Part shown: positions 46,880 through 55,798 of the stretch, one piece after another
Numbering within the stretch: position 1 is the stretch's first letter
How the letters are laid out: every line of letters starts with the position of its first letter
Assembly (NCBI RefSeq): GCF_000820305.1
Contig: NZ_CDBH01000061.1
Coordinates: forward strand, 192,797-256,796
DNA length: 64,000 nt
From: Aeromonas dhakensis
GTDB lineage: Bacteria > Pseudomonadota > Gammaproteobacteria > Enterobacterales > Aeromonadaceae
Reading direction: 5' to 3'
Notes under the pieces: generated by a model
Databases searched by the model: none
Seen by the model: the letters and a program-made list of their open reading frames with translations, nothing else
Told to the model about the DNA's origin: nothing
Program-made: the position numbers and the translations under genes

Positions 46880-48286
46880 ATGCCACCCTTGTCTGACCAT
46901 CACTCCCATCCCGAACCCTGCCCGGTCCGTCACTGGGCGCGATCCGCTCCCGCTCGCATCGCTATTCATGCCGCCGTCCCGCTCACCTACCGGCAACTGG
47001 ACGCCAGGCTCAACAGCCTGTGCCAACAGCTGGCCATGGCCGGCTTGCAACCGGGAGATCGCCTCGCCGCCGTGGTACGCGGTGCGCTGGAAGATGTGCT
47101 GCTGGCCTGGGCCTGCGTGCGCAGCGCCATCGTCTTCTGCCCGCTCAACCCCGCCTTTCCGCTGACCCGGCAAACGGAGCTCGCGACCCTGCTCGACGTC
47201 AGGGCCTGCTGGTCGGCGAGCGAGATCCCGGCCGGCAGCTGGCAACCGCTACGGCTCGACTTCACCCGTGAGCTGGTGGCGGACGAAGGCGACTGCATGC
47301 TGGATCCTGCCCGGCTCAACAACATGATCCTCACCTCGGGTTCCAGCGGCACTCCCAAGGCCGTGGTGCACCGGCTGGTCAACCACCTGGCCTCGGCGCG
47401 AGGCTCCACCAGCCAGATCCCGCTCGATGCCGAGTGCGGCTGGCTGCTCTCCCTGCCGCTGTTTCATGTCGGCGGCTACGCCATCCTGTTTCGGGTCTTT
47501 CTGGCGGGCGCAGCCCTGGTGCTGGACGATCGCAGCCGCCCGCTCAGGGAGCGGCTCGAACAACAACCCATCACCCATCTATCCCTGGTGCCGACCCAGC
47601 TCTGGCGACTGCTGGCGCAGGGCTTCGATCCCGCTCGCACCCGGCTGCGCGAGCTGCTGCTCGGCGGCGCCGCCATCCCCCTGCCGCTGGTGCACAGGCT
47701 CACCGCCATGGGACTGGTGCCCAAGGTGAGCTACGGCCTCTCCGAGATGGGCAGCCAGGTCTGCACCGGCCGGCCGGCCGCCGCCGGCGTGGTGGGCAAG
47801 GCGCTGCCGGGACGGGAGGTCTGTATCCGCCAGGGGGAGATCTGCGTGCGCGGCGACACCCTGTTTGCGGGCTACTTCAAGGAAGGGGGGCTGGCGCGGT
47901 CGCTCGACGAGGACGGCTGGTTCCACACCCGCGACAAGGGGCATTTCACCGCGAATGGCGAACTGGTGGTGGAGGGGCGGCTCGACAACCTCTTCATCTC
48001 GGGGGGGGAAAACATCCAGCCCGAAACCATAGAGCAGCGGCTGGTGGATCACCCCGCCGTGGCGCAGGCGCTGGTGGTACCGGTGCCGAGCGACGAGTGG
48101 GGGCAGAGGCCGGCGGCCTTTATCGACTGGCATGGCGAGCCGCGGCCTTATGCCGAGCTGGCAACCTGGATCCGGCAGACCCTGCCCGGCTTCATGGTGC
48201 CGGATCAGTGGCATCCCTGGCCCGATCTCGGGGGGCAGCTCAAGCCGCAGCGCAGGCAATATCAGCGCATGCTGCAGGAACAATGA
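46880..48286 (+). CDS. menE: o-Succinylbenzoate-CoA ligase
   Basis: 468-residue adenylate-forming ligase that activates OSB as its CoA thioester. Motifs: P-loop ILTSGSSGTPKAVVH, YGLSEMGSQ, GEICVRGDTLFAGYF, and GRLDNLFISGGENIQP. The final gene of the men operon, 10 bp after menC. The terminal adenylate-domain lysine region (GGQLKPQRRQYQ) is present. After it, base composition shifts to lower G+C. Confidence 0.95.
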   Translation: MPPLSDHHSHPEPCPVRHWARSAPARIAIHAAVPLTYRQLDARLNSLCQQLAMAGLQPGDRLAAVVRGALEDVLLAWACVRSAIVFCPLNPAFPLTRQTELATLLDVRACWSASEIPAGSWQPLRLDFTRELVADEGDCMLDPARLNNMILTSGSSGTPKAVVHRLVNHLASARGSTSQIPLDAECGWLLSLPLFHVGGYAILFRVFLAGAALVLDDRSRPLRERLEQQPITHLSLVPTQLWRLLAQGFDPARTRLRELLLGGAAIPLPLVHRLTAMGLVPKVSYGLSEMGSQVCTGRPAAAGVVGKALPGREVCIRQGEICVRGDTLFAGYFKEGGLARSLDEDGWFHTRDKGHFTANGELVVEGRLDNLFISGGENIQPETIEQRLVDHPAVAQALVVPVPSDEWGQRPAAFIDWHGEPRPYAELATWIRQTLPGFMVPDQWHPWPDLGGQLKPQRRQYQRMLQEQ

Positions 48287-48587
48287 TCAGCCATGCGACA
48301 ATTTCAGACATGGTGGAGCCATCCAAATACACACTTTATTCGAAAGAAAATGCTGGGGGCGTCAAAATACCCCTCACAGGCAGGAGGAAGTGAGAACGAT
48401 TACATACACGACCCTCTTTTTGCGTGTTTTTTGAACTGAACGAGCCGCCTGTAGTACCATATTCCCCGCCATGCATTTAAACGCAAAGGTAACTAGTTGA
48501 TAGTTAAAGATATTGCTAATTTCCCATTATTTGAACAAAGACTGCATGGTGGTAAAATGCTCTCCTTGGCAGTAAGACGAGTCACAC
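48287..48587 (+). other. Intergenic region between men operon and the fimbrial regulator
   Basis: About 300 bp with markedly higher A+T. A weak terminator candidate (ACACG at 48416-48420 pairing with CGTGT at 48423-48427 region, then TTTTTT) may end the men operon. No gene is supported; a start-proximal region TAAAATGCTCTCC lies at about 48555. Nothing else seen. Confidence 0.4.
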
Positions 48588-49823
48588 ATGAGTAACAAAA
48601 ATTATAAAATTGCAGAGGATATCTTTTTCTCCGCTGCAATATTCCGACTCTCGAAAGGAGACAAGGACATCAAGCTCAGCAACAAGGAAGCCGAGCTGCT
48701 CGAGATGCTGTGTGATGAGGCAGGTACTGTCATTGCCAGAAGCAAGCTGCAGGATGCCTTGTGGCCGAACCAGGACAATACCGACACCAACCTGAACCGG
48801 CAGATCCTCTCGTTGAGACGAAAGCTGGAATCATTCGGTTTGATGGATGCGATCGATACTATCCCGCGGGTGGGATATATCTTCTGCGCCCCCATTGAAG
48901 TGGCCGGAGAGACCGAGGAGGCAGTGCCGAATGAAGAAATTCAGACGGTCGCAACCGCCAATGTGCCCCAGGTCAGACGGCAATATACCCGCCGTAAATA
49001 TGATCGCTATTTCAGCCCGCAGCGTATTTTGCTGGTTGTACTCTTGCTGGTATCGCTGACCGCGCTGGTCATCAGCATATATCACTATGCAACGGCCAAT
49101 ACGCTGCGCACCATCAATCTTGGCCATGTTTCTCTTTATATGACCAGTGATACCGAGCAAGCATTGAAGGTAAAGATCGATGCGCTCTCACCGCTGGTCC
49201 AGAAAATTTCGCGCAAGGATGATGAGCAGGTATCCCTGCTGGTCGGAAAAGAAGCCATCAGCTATTTCTCCATCGACAACAACAGTCGCCAGCTGTCAGA
49301 AAATGTCTTTTTATTGCGCAATGGTCATCCGCTTGCCGAAGAGGTGCAATGCGTTATTTCCACCATGGCTCAGCAGGGAAAGAATGTTTCCCACAACTAT
49401 TACAACAATACCGACACCACAGTTCGATATCACAGCAATTGCCAGGCGCCGGACAACTGGGTTGAGCTGACCAGAAAGAACAAATTTATTGTTACGTTGA
49501 GCCGTGAAATAGTCGTGGCAACCATTATAGCTACCGACAGCCAGGGTCAGACGCTGTTCAATCTGGATTCCGTCGGGGATCTGGAGCGGGATGATGGCGA
49601 TATTTCGGTAGAGGTAAAAAATACCATCGTCAATTACATCGATCAAAAGGCACTGACCAATAACGGCATGGTGGCAACCCTGGTGGCCGCCTTGACCCCC
49701 CCTAAACAGAAAGCACAGTTTGTGCAGTTGCCGGGGGGCATTTACCTCTCCAGTTATCTGGGCGGCGTCATCAATTGGCCCAGTCTGGGTAATTCAAAGG
49801 TCATTCAGCGCAATGACTTCTGA
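48588..49823 (+). CDS. CadC/ToxR-like transmembrane transcriptional regulator
   Basis: 411-residue bitopic regulator. A cytoplasmic winged-helix Trans_reg_C domain (residues 10-102; LSNKEAELLEMLCDEAGTVIARSKLQ... and IDTIPRVGYIF) is followed by a basic linker, one transmembrane helix (147-166, ILLVVLLLVSLTALVISIYH) and a periplasmic domain of about 240 residues with two Cys. This is the ToxR/CadC layout, in which a periplasmic signal controls DNA binding. Its stop is 2 bp from the last gene of the convergent fimbrial operon. Likely target: that operon, by position. Confidence 0.85.
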   Translation: MSNKNYKIAEDIFFSAAIFRLSKGDKDIKLSNKEAELLEMLCDEAGTVIARSKLQDALWPNQDNTDTNLNRQILSLRRKLESFGLMDAIDTIPRVGYIFCAPIEVAGETEEAVPNEEIQTVATANVPQVRRQYTRRKYDRYFSPQRILLVVLLLVSLTALVISIYHYATANTLRTINLGHVSLYMTSDTEQALKVKIDALSPLVQKISRKDDEQVSLLVGKEAISYFSIDNNSRQLSENVFLLRNGHPLAEEVQCVISTMAQQGKNVSHNYYNNTDTTVRYHSNCQAPDNWVELTRKNKFIVTLSREIVVATIIATDSQGQTLFNLDSVGDLERDDGDISVEVKNTIVNYIDQKALTNNGMVATLVAALTPPKQKAQFVQLPGGIYLSSYLGGVINWPSLGNSKVIQRNDF

Positions 49824-49825
49824 CC

Positions 49826-50377
49826 TTATTCATAGGCAACGATAAAGTTGGCCACGGCGGAATAATCCCCGGGCTGGATAGTCTTGGCTGCCAGCGCGTC
49901 CGGATGCGCTTCCACCCGGGCAAAGAACTGCAGCTCATTGTCCGCCGCACCGCCCAGCAGATAACCGCGGGAGGGGGTGCCCAGATCCAGTGGTGACTGG
50001 GTCACGTCATAGAGGCGGATCCCGGCGCCCTTGGCCATCCCGGCGGTAAACGCCAACCCGCCGCCTAGCTGGGGATCCTGCGAGCCGGTAAAGGTCACCT
50101 TGGCCATGCGAAAGATCCCCGGCTTGCAGTTGGTCAGCCGGATGGAGAAAGGCACCTGGACCCCGGCCCCGTTGGCATAGAGCTCCTTCACGTCGACCAC
50201 CCCCATCTCGACCTCCTGCTCGATGGATTCGGGAGCAATCTCGCACGGCTGATCGATGATCCGGCCATGGAGGTGGACCGTGTTGCCAAGCAACTCCAGA
50301 TCATTGCTGGCACGGGGAGCTGCCGTTACCGCCAACAGCGGGCACAGCGCCAGGCCTATCCACAATGTCCGCAACAT
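49826..50377 (-). CDS. Chaperone-usher minor pilin (fimbrial subunit)
   Basis: 183-residue secreted pilin. The start at 50377 (MLRTLWIGLALCPLLAVTA) has GAGGAA spaced eight bases upstream; the GTG 15 bases earlier overlaps the adhesin stop. After the signal peptide, VHLHGRIIDQPCEIAPES and the C-terminal strand GDYSAVANFIVAYE match type 1 pilins, with Cys pair and penultimate Tyr. It is the last gene of the operon. Its role is likely a minor subunit or terminator of the fibre. Confidence 0.85.
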   Translation of the reverse strand: MLRTLWIGLALCPLLAVTAAPRASNDLELLGNTVHLHGRIIDQPCEIAPESIEQEVEMGVVDVKELYANGAGVQVPFSIRLTNCKPGIFRMAKVTFTGSQDPQLGGGLAFTAGMAKGAGIRLYDVTQSPLDLGTPSRGYLLGGAADNELQFFARVEAHPDALAAKTIQPGDYSAVANFIVAYE

Positions 50378-50388
50378 ATGACAATTCC

Positions 50389-51417
50389 TCACTGAAATTC
50401 GGCAACTATGGTGGCGGTGGCGTAAAAGTCACCCGCAGGAATATCAGCGCCTACCGGTGTTATCGGCGCGGCAATAAAGCCCCAGTCACCAATGTTTCCT
50501 TGCATGGAAACCGGATAAAATGTATTCAAATTCAGCTGAGAACCATCCAGCTGCTTGAACTTTATGCCCAAATCGGAAATGACATTTCCACCCTGATAGC
50601 CATCCCGAGTTGTCCGCAGATAGTCTTGGTTGAAAGAGGTTGGTTTTCCAGAAATACCAAGATTGATCTTCAAGGCATCCCCTTCGAAAACACCACCGCG
50701 ACATTGAAATGTCAGAGGGACCGTCTTTTCAAAATTATTCCCATCCAATCCCGAGCCTGGCAAATCACCAAATTCCACTTCAATAGTCTGCCCACCGTTA
50801 ATCACGCATTCTTCCGGCACATATAAAATTGCAGATGTAATCGTAATTCGAGACATTGGCAAATTATTGAAATCTGTAGTAGTAGAGCCTAAGCGGCCAT
50901 ACATCTCTACGACTTGACGATCCGATATTTGCACACCATTAATTATTTGTTTTCTTACACGGAAGGTTACTCGCCCACGGCTACCACTTTCGAAATTATT
51001 TATTCTTGTCTCTTTTCCTTTAGTACAAGAGTAATTTGGGTAATCATTACTTTCATTAGGAAATGGGGCCGTAACAAACTTTTTCTTCCAACCAGCTATC
51101 CAAATTTCGACCTTCATATCCAGAAAGTCATTTAGTTTTACAAAACCATCACCGGCTTGAGGCAAGCCATCCGTCATGGTCGCCTTATAGTACACTGGAG
51201 ATTGTGGAATGCTTCTATCCGGGCAGGTAACGATACCCGAATATTGCCCCCCCAAGTTCCACTCAAACGCCTTGGTAGTAAAATCAGGTTTGTTTTGAAT
51301 ATCAGCCTTATCCAACGATATATAGTAATCATGGGTTGGGTTGGGCGTCACATAGCCATTTGCCAATGCCGTTCCTGCAAACAGCATAAGGCTTGAACAG
51401 AAGATGGAACGTAGCAT
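50389..51417 (-). CDS. Probable fimbrial tip adhesin
   Basis: 342-residue secreted protein, about twice pilin length, as expected for a two-domain tip adhesin. Signal peptide MLRSIFCSSLMLFAGTALA. The N-terminal about 180 residues have no recognisable family and are A+T-rich; the C-terminal about 150 residues have pilin features (VEFGDLPGSGLDGNNFEKTVPLTFQC and a closing GDFYATATIVAEFQ). Position between chaperone and minor pilin supports the role. The receptor is unknown. Confidence 0.75.
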   Translation of the reverse strand: MLRSIFCSSLMLFAGTALANGYVTPNPTHDYYISLDKADIQNKPDFTTKAFEWNLGGQYSGIVTCPDRSIPQSPVYYKATMTDGLPQAGDGFVKLNDFLDMKVEIWIAGWKKKFVTAPFPNESNDYPNYSCTKGKETRINNFESGSRGRVTFRVRKQIINGVQISDRQVVEMYGRLGSTTTDFNNLPMSRITITSAILYVPEECVINGGQTIEVEFGDLPGSGLDGNNFEKTVPLTFQCRGGVFEGDALKINLGISGKPTSFNQDYLRTTRDGYQGGNVISDLGIKFKQLDGSQLNLNTFYPVSMQGNIGDWGFIAAPITPVGADIPAGDFYATATIVAEFQ

Positions 51418-51422
51418 AGGCC

Positions 51423-52154
51423 TTACTCGCTCTTCACGGCTTTACAGGCATTGCCTGCGCACTGGTATTTGATATCCATATATCCGCCGTAGTCATTGAC
51501 GTAGCTGATCACAAATTCATTGCCCAGCGCTTCCGGGATGTTGACCGTCTGCTCGGACTTGGGTGCCACCATAAAGGCGGAGAAGCCCTTGATGGCGGTT
51601 CTCCCCTTGCCCTGCGGATGGCCCAGGCCCACGTAGGTGATGTAGTAAGGGGTGGGGTTGTTCACCTGCAGGGCCTTGCCCTGCTTGGTGATCAGCACCT
51701 GATCCTGCCAGATGGCGCCGCGCTCGGGCAAAATGGCCTCGGGGCGGTAGAACAGCTTGATCTTGGACTGCACGGCAATCTGCATCACGTTGCTCTTCTC
51801 GCTCTTGGGCGGGATCTCGCGCAGGTTGAAGTAGTAGATCGACTCGCGATCCTTGGGCAGGCTGTCGATGGCCGGCACGCTGGCGATCCGCACGATGGAC
51901 TTCTGGTTGGCATCCACCCGCTGTACCGGCGGCAGCACCACGAAGGGTGAAGAGATCTTCTGCCCCTGGGCATCTTCAATCCAGGACTGCGCCAGATAGG
52001 GCAGCTTCTGGTTCTCGTTCTTGATGTTGAGGCTGATGGACTTGGCACCACCCGGATAGACGGCGCGAGTACGGTCCAGCACGATGGCAGCGCTGACGTT
52101 GAGCGAGGTCATGCCCAGCACGGCCAGACAGGTATAAGAGAGCAGCTTTTTCAT
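51423..52154 (-). CDS. Periplasmic fimbrial chaperone (PapD-like)
   Basis: 243-residue chaperone. Signal peptide (MKKLLSYTCLAVLGMTSLNVSA), then the two immunoglobulin-like domains of PapD chaperones. The G1-strand region IYYFNLREIPPKS and N-terminal LDRTRAVYPGGAKSISL carry the donor-strand and Arg features. The C-terminal half includes PTPYYITYVGLGHPQGKG and a terminal Cys pair. It donates a strand to pilins before delivery to the usher, 10 bp upstream. Confidence 0.92.
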   Translation of the reverse strand: MKKLLSYTCLAVLGMTSLNVSAAIVLDRTRAVYPGGAKSISLNIKNENQKLPYLAQSWIEDAQGQKISSPFVVLPPVQRVDANQKSIVRIASVPAIDSLPKDRESIYYFNLREIPPKSEKSNVMQIAVQSKIKLFYRPEAILPERGAIWQDQVLITKQGKALQVNNPTPYYITYVGLGHPQGKGRTAIKGFSAFMVAPKSEQTVNIPEALGNEFVISYVNDYGGYMDIKYQCAGNACKAVKSE

Positions 52155-52164
52155 CGGTATCCCA

Positions 52165-54699
52165 TTACTTGCAAGTGAGAGTCTTCATCGACAGATCGGT
52201 TACTTGTTGCGGTGCCACTATCTTGCACTGGCGGGCGCCGCCCCAGGAGAGTTCAAACGCTTCATTCGGTTTCACCCCGGTCAGATAGACCAGGCCATCT
52301 TCATCCACCACCGAGAGCACACGGCCGGAATCCCTGACGACGGTGGCACCAAACGGCGGCACTGAGCCATCGGACAGCTTGACGTTGGCCAGCAGCTTGA
52401 ATCCTTCGGCGATTTCGAAGGCATTATACCCAATTGCCCCCTCGGTCAGGGTCCCCTGCTTGATGGCGTTCATCGCATCGATGTCGTCGCTCAGCTGATC
52501 CACGTCGACCCGGGTGTCGCTCTTGCGATAGTCGGTCATGTCGCTGATCACCGCGACGCCAAAGCGGTTGGTCACGGCGCGGCCGTTGTTGAAGGAGACA
52601 CCGGAGGTCTTGTCGGTATCCACCATCATGCGGGTGCCGCCACGACGGGTCGCCTGATGCAGAGCTGCTCCGTGCTCGGTCGCCGTCAGGCCACCGCGCA
52701 GGCTGGCACCGACCGAGGTGTACTCGCTCTGCACGCTGTAGGCATTGAGGCTGACCGCCCCGATATCGCTGTTGTGGTTGTAGTAACCCCGCGCCACGGC
52801 GTGACCATTGCTCTGCACGCCCGCCCCCAGCTGATAGGTATCATCCGGCCGGCTGTAGTCCTGATAGGTGGCCAGGTGGGTCACCTTGCCGTTGGAGGAC
52901 TGCACGCTGTATCCCGCGCTCTTTCTGTCCCCGATCGGCATGCTCAGGGTCAGCATGACGCTCTTGTCATCCTCGTAGTTCTCGGTCTTGGTCTTGTAGG
53001 CCGACACATAGACGGAGACATCCTTGAAGCTGCCGATGTTCACGTTCTTGTTGATGGTGAGGCCGTAGCGATCCTCGGCGTCATGTTCCCAATAGGTTCT
53101 GTGGGTGTAGTCCAGGTAGACGGTCAGCGCCTTGGCCGCATCATCCGCCCAGAAGGTCTTGTTGGCGGTGATGGTGTAGAGCTCCTTGTCACCCCAGTTG
53201 TTGTAGTCATCGCTCGAGGTGTTCTCGTTCTTCTCCAGCCGATCCTTGTTATTGAGGAACTGCGACATGGTCATGAAGTCATGCTGGGAGAAGCGATAAC
53301 CGGCGAAGGTGATCGAGCTGTTGTATTCATCGAACTGCTTGGCGTAGTTCACCCGCACCGACTGGCCAATCTTGGTCGACAGGCCGGGCAGCTTGGAAAT
53401 GGATTGGGTCAGGTCGGCGGAAATGGCACCGAAGGCATAGAGATCGCGACCGATACCCAGTCCCATGGAGTTGTATTCACCCGCAACCAGACTGCCGCCA
53501 TAGAGCGACCAGGAGTTTGCCACCCCCCAGGAGAAATCACCGGTCACAAAGGCAGGGCCGTGCACATCGTGCACCGAATCCGTCTGTTCGGAAGGGGCGC
53601 CGACCGCCAGGTTGTATCTGACATAACCGGGGCGAGTCAGATAGGGGACGGTCGCGGTGTCGACCTGGAACGAGCTGACACTGCCATCCTGCTCCTCCAC
53701 CCGCACATCGAGACGGCCGCGCACCGAGCTGTCCAGCCCCTGGATGCGAAACGGACCGGCTGGCACGTTGGTCTCATAGATGATCCGGCCGGACTGAGAG
53801 ATGGTGACCTTGGCGTTGGTCTTGGCGATGCCGCTCACTTCCGGCGCATAACCCTGCAGGCTCGGCGGCAGCATGCGCTCGTCGTTGGCCAGGTTGACGC
53901 CGGTATAGCGAAAACCGTCGATCAGCTGGGAGTTGAGCTGCTGCTCGCCCACCGTCAACTTGGCGGCCATGTTCGGCAGCGGACGATAGGCATAGATGCG
54001 GTTCAGCTCGGAAGTGGTCCGATCGTTGTCGCCCCAGTAGGCATTGGCCTGATAGTCGCCACGCAGGCGCCAGGCGCCGTAGTTGAACCCCAGGGTGCCG
54101 TAGCTGCTGATGTTGCGGTTGGAGTAGCCATCGCCCTCGTTGATCTGGGCGTTGATGTTGTAGTCCAGCATCATCCCCGGGATCCCTTCATCCCACTGCT
54201 CGGGCGGAATCCAGTTGGGATCGCTGTACTTCATCCACGCCTGGGGCACGGCGATGCGCAGCAGGCCGTTGCCGATGTCGTTGGCGATCACCACGCCATC
54301 CAGCGCCAGCAGGTTGGCACACTGACCGTCGTGCCAGCTGTCGATCTTGGCGATGGCCTCGTCGATCAGCGCCAGCTTGGGGATCACCTCTTGCGGCAGG
54401 CAGGCCACCCCGCCCTTCCCCTTGCCGGTGTCGGTCTCGTAGAAGGGGATTTTCTGCAGGGGCAGCTTGTTCTTGTTGACCTCGATCTCGAGGTAGTAGT
54501 CGCCGGGCAGGATGTAGCCTTCGTCGGCAAACTGGGAGAGGTCGATCTTGGTCCGTTCGTCCAGATCGAGCGCATCAATATTAAACTCCGTCTCTGCCCA
54601 TGCATGATTCGCCACCGCCATCAGGCCGGGCACGCACAGCATAAAAGCCATTTTGGAATAATGTTTTTTTCTCACAGAGTCTGATGTTGAAACGCTCAT
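52165..54699 (-). CDS. Outer-membrane fimbrial usher (FimD/PapC-like)
   Basis: 844-residue usher. Signal peptide (about 1-35), N-terminal chaperone-binding domain with FNIDALDLDERTKIDLSQF, 24-strand pore region, plug domain, and C-terminal domains (LPPFGATVVRDSGRVLSVVDEDGLVYLTGV). ADIDAMNAIKQGTLTEGAIGYNAF before the end is typical. It is the assembly platform and channel for the fibre. Full length, no frameshift. Confidence 0.95.
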   Translation of the reverse strand: MSVSTSDSVRKKHYSKMAFMLCVPGLMAVANHAWAETEFNIDALDLDERTKIDLSQFADEGYILPGDYYLEIEVNKNKLPLQKIPFYETDTGKGKGGVACLPQEVIPKLALIDEAIAKIDSWHDGQCANLLALDGVVIANDIGNGLLRIAVPQAWMKYSDPNWIPPEQWDEGIPGMMLDYNINAQINEGDGYSNRNISSYGTLGFNYGAWRLRGDYQANAYWGDNDRTTSELNRIYAYRPLPNMAAKLTVGEQQLNSQLIDGFRYTGVNLANDERMLPPSLQGYAPEVSGIAKTNAKVTISQSGRIIYETNVPAGPFRIQGLDSSVRGRLDVRVEEQDGSVSSFQVDTATVPYLTRPGYVRYNLAVGAPSEQTDSVHDVHGPAFVTGDFSWGVANSWSLYGGSLVAGEYNSMGLGIGRDLYAFGAISADLTQSISKLPGLSTKIGQSVRVNYAKQFDEYNSSITFAGYRFSQHDFMTMSQFLNNKDRLEKNENTSSDDYNNWGDKELYTITANKTFWADDAAKALTVYLDYTHRTYWEHDAEDRYGLTINKNVNIGSFKDVSVYVSAYKTKTENYEDDKSVMLTLSMPIGDRKSAGYSVQSSNGKVTHLATYQDYSRPDDTYQLGAGVQSNGHAVARGYYNHNSDIGAVSLNAYSVQSEYTSVGASLRGGLTATEHGAALHQATRRGGTRMMVDTDKTSGVSFNNGRAVTNRFGVAVISDMTDYRKSDTRVDVDQLSDDIDAMNAIKQGTLTEGAIGYNAFEIAEGFKLLANVKLSDGSVPPFGATVVRDSGRVLSVVDEDGLVYLTGVKPNEAFELSWGGARQCKIVAPQQVTDLSMKTLTCK

Positions 54700-54766
54700 A
54701 TATTTACTCTAGGAATTGCATAACGGTCTCACGTAATGAGGTATCTACACTAAGCAATTGGCTTGC

Positions 54767-55168
54767 TTACATATAATTGAGTTCAAACAGCGTCGTACTG
54801 TCAGGAAAAAACAGTTGACTGCTGGTCAGACCCAAATTGAATTCCAGATCACTGTTGACGATATCCGAAATAATAAAGCTCTCGCCGGACACCTTGTGAT
54901 ATTGGCCGTTGTTGAGAATGCCAAGCTCATCGCTCATGGCACCGCGCACGGACATGGAAATAAAAGGCAGTGATGCCTCTGCTGCTCCTTCAACCTGACA
55001 GCCGCTGATTTTCAACGTGCCCGGTTGCCTGGCCTGCAAAGGAATGCTGCGCTGCACGTCCAGGGTACAGCCCGACTCGGCCAGCCCATCCGAAATCTCG
55101 TTGGCGTGGACTGATCCCGCCATCATCACCAGCTGCAGCACCATGGCTGCCATCATTGAAGTTTTCAT
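54767..55168 (-). CDS. Small secreted protein in the fimbrial operon
   Basis: 133-residue exported protein between the major pilin and the usher. The signal peptide (MKTSMMAAMVLQLVMMAGSVHA) is clear. Two Cys in the mature part (CTLDV and SGCQV) suggest a disulfide. I do not recognise a family; length is below a normal pilin and no G-strand or penultimate Tyr is clear, though FELNYM ends with a Tyr. It could be a minor subunit or anchor. No strong ribosome-binding site is visible. Confidence 0.7.
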   Translation of the reverse strand: MKTSMMAAMVLQLVMMAGSVHANEISDGLAESGCTLDVQRSIPLQARQPGTLKISGCQVEGAAEASLPFISMSVRGAMSDELGILNNGQYHKVSGESFIISDIVNSDLEFNLGLTSSQLFFPDSTTLFELNYM

Positions 55169-55204
55169 GATCAAGGTTCGATGTGAGGAGACAGAAGGTG
55201 TGAA

Positions 55205-55230
55205 GTTGTGGTGGCATCAGCCACCACAAC
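55205..55230 (-). terminator. Intercistronic hairpin after fimA
   Basis: Perfect 11-bp stem (GTTGTGGTGGC / GCCACCACAAC) with a 4-base loop, no T-run. Such an element after a major pilin gene can cut read-through into the assembly genes and stabilise pilin mRNA. Confidence 0.72.
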
Positions 55231-55255
55231 CCTGGTCACACGTTAAGGCAGTCGA

Positions 55256-55798
55256 TTACTCGTAGGAGAGAGTAAAGTTGGTCACTGCAGTGAAAGCACC
55301 GGCCTGCAGCGGGTTAGCGGTCTGATCGGCATAACCTTTCAGCACGGCGCTGAAGGGCAGCTCGTTGTCACCGTTGACCAGGCCGAAGGCGGCAGTCGGG
55401 GTACCCAGTACGATAGCGGCACCACCCGGAGCGGTCATCTTGATACCGGCACCCTTGGCGTCACCACCACCGATAACCAGCAGGCTGGAATCTACCGGGT
55501 CTTTGGCACCGCTGAAGGTAACCTTGACGGCATCTTCCTTGTCGGAGATTTCACAATTCAGCAGCTTGATGCTGAACGGCTTGGAGTTGGACTCGCCACC
55601 GTTGGCCAGCTCTTTGGTGCTGATCTGACCCATTTCAACTACCTGGTCAACAGACTCAGGAGCAACGGAGCAAGGAGCGTTGATGATTTCACCGTTGAAG
55701 GTGACTTTGCCTGAACCAGCGCCACCGGCAGCAAAAGCGGTGCCGCACAGCAGCATGGAACCAACACCCATAGCAACCAGAATTTTGTTAGCTTTCAT
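55256..55798 (-). CDS. fimA: Major fimbrial subunit (type 1 pilin)
   Basis: 180-residue pilin precursor. The signal peptide ends at CGTAFA (about residue 23). The mature pilin starts AGGAGSGKVTFNGEIINAPCSVAPES, with Cys pair (APCSV and LLNCEI) and the penultimate-Tyr C-terminal strand AVTNFTLSYE used in donor-strand exchange. It is the first gene of the operon, with a structured leader at about 55836-55949. Codon use is closer to highly expressed genes than that of its neighbours. Confidence 0.93.
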   Translation of the reverse strand: MKANKILVAMGVGSMLLCGTAFAAGGAGSGKVTFNGEIINAPCSVAPESVDQVVEMGQISTKELANGGESNSKPFSIKLLNCEISDKEDAVKVTFSGAKDPVDSSLLVIGGGDAKGAGIKMTAPGGAAIVLGTPTAAFGLVNGDNELPFSAVLKGYADQTANPLQAGAFTAVTNFTLSYE

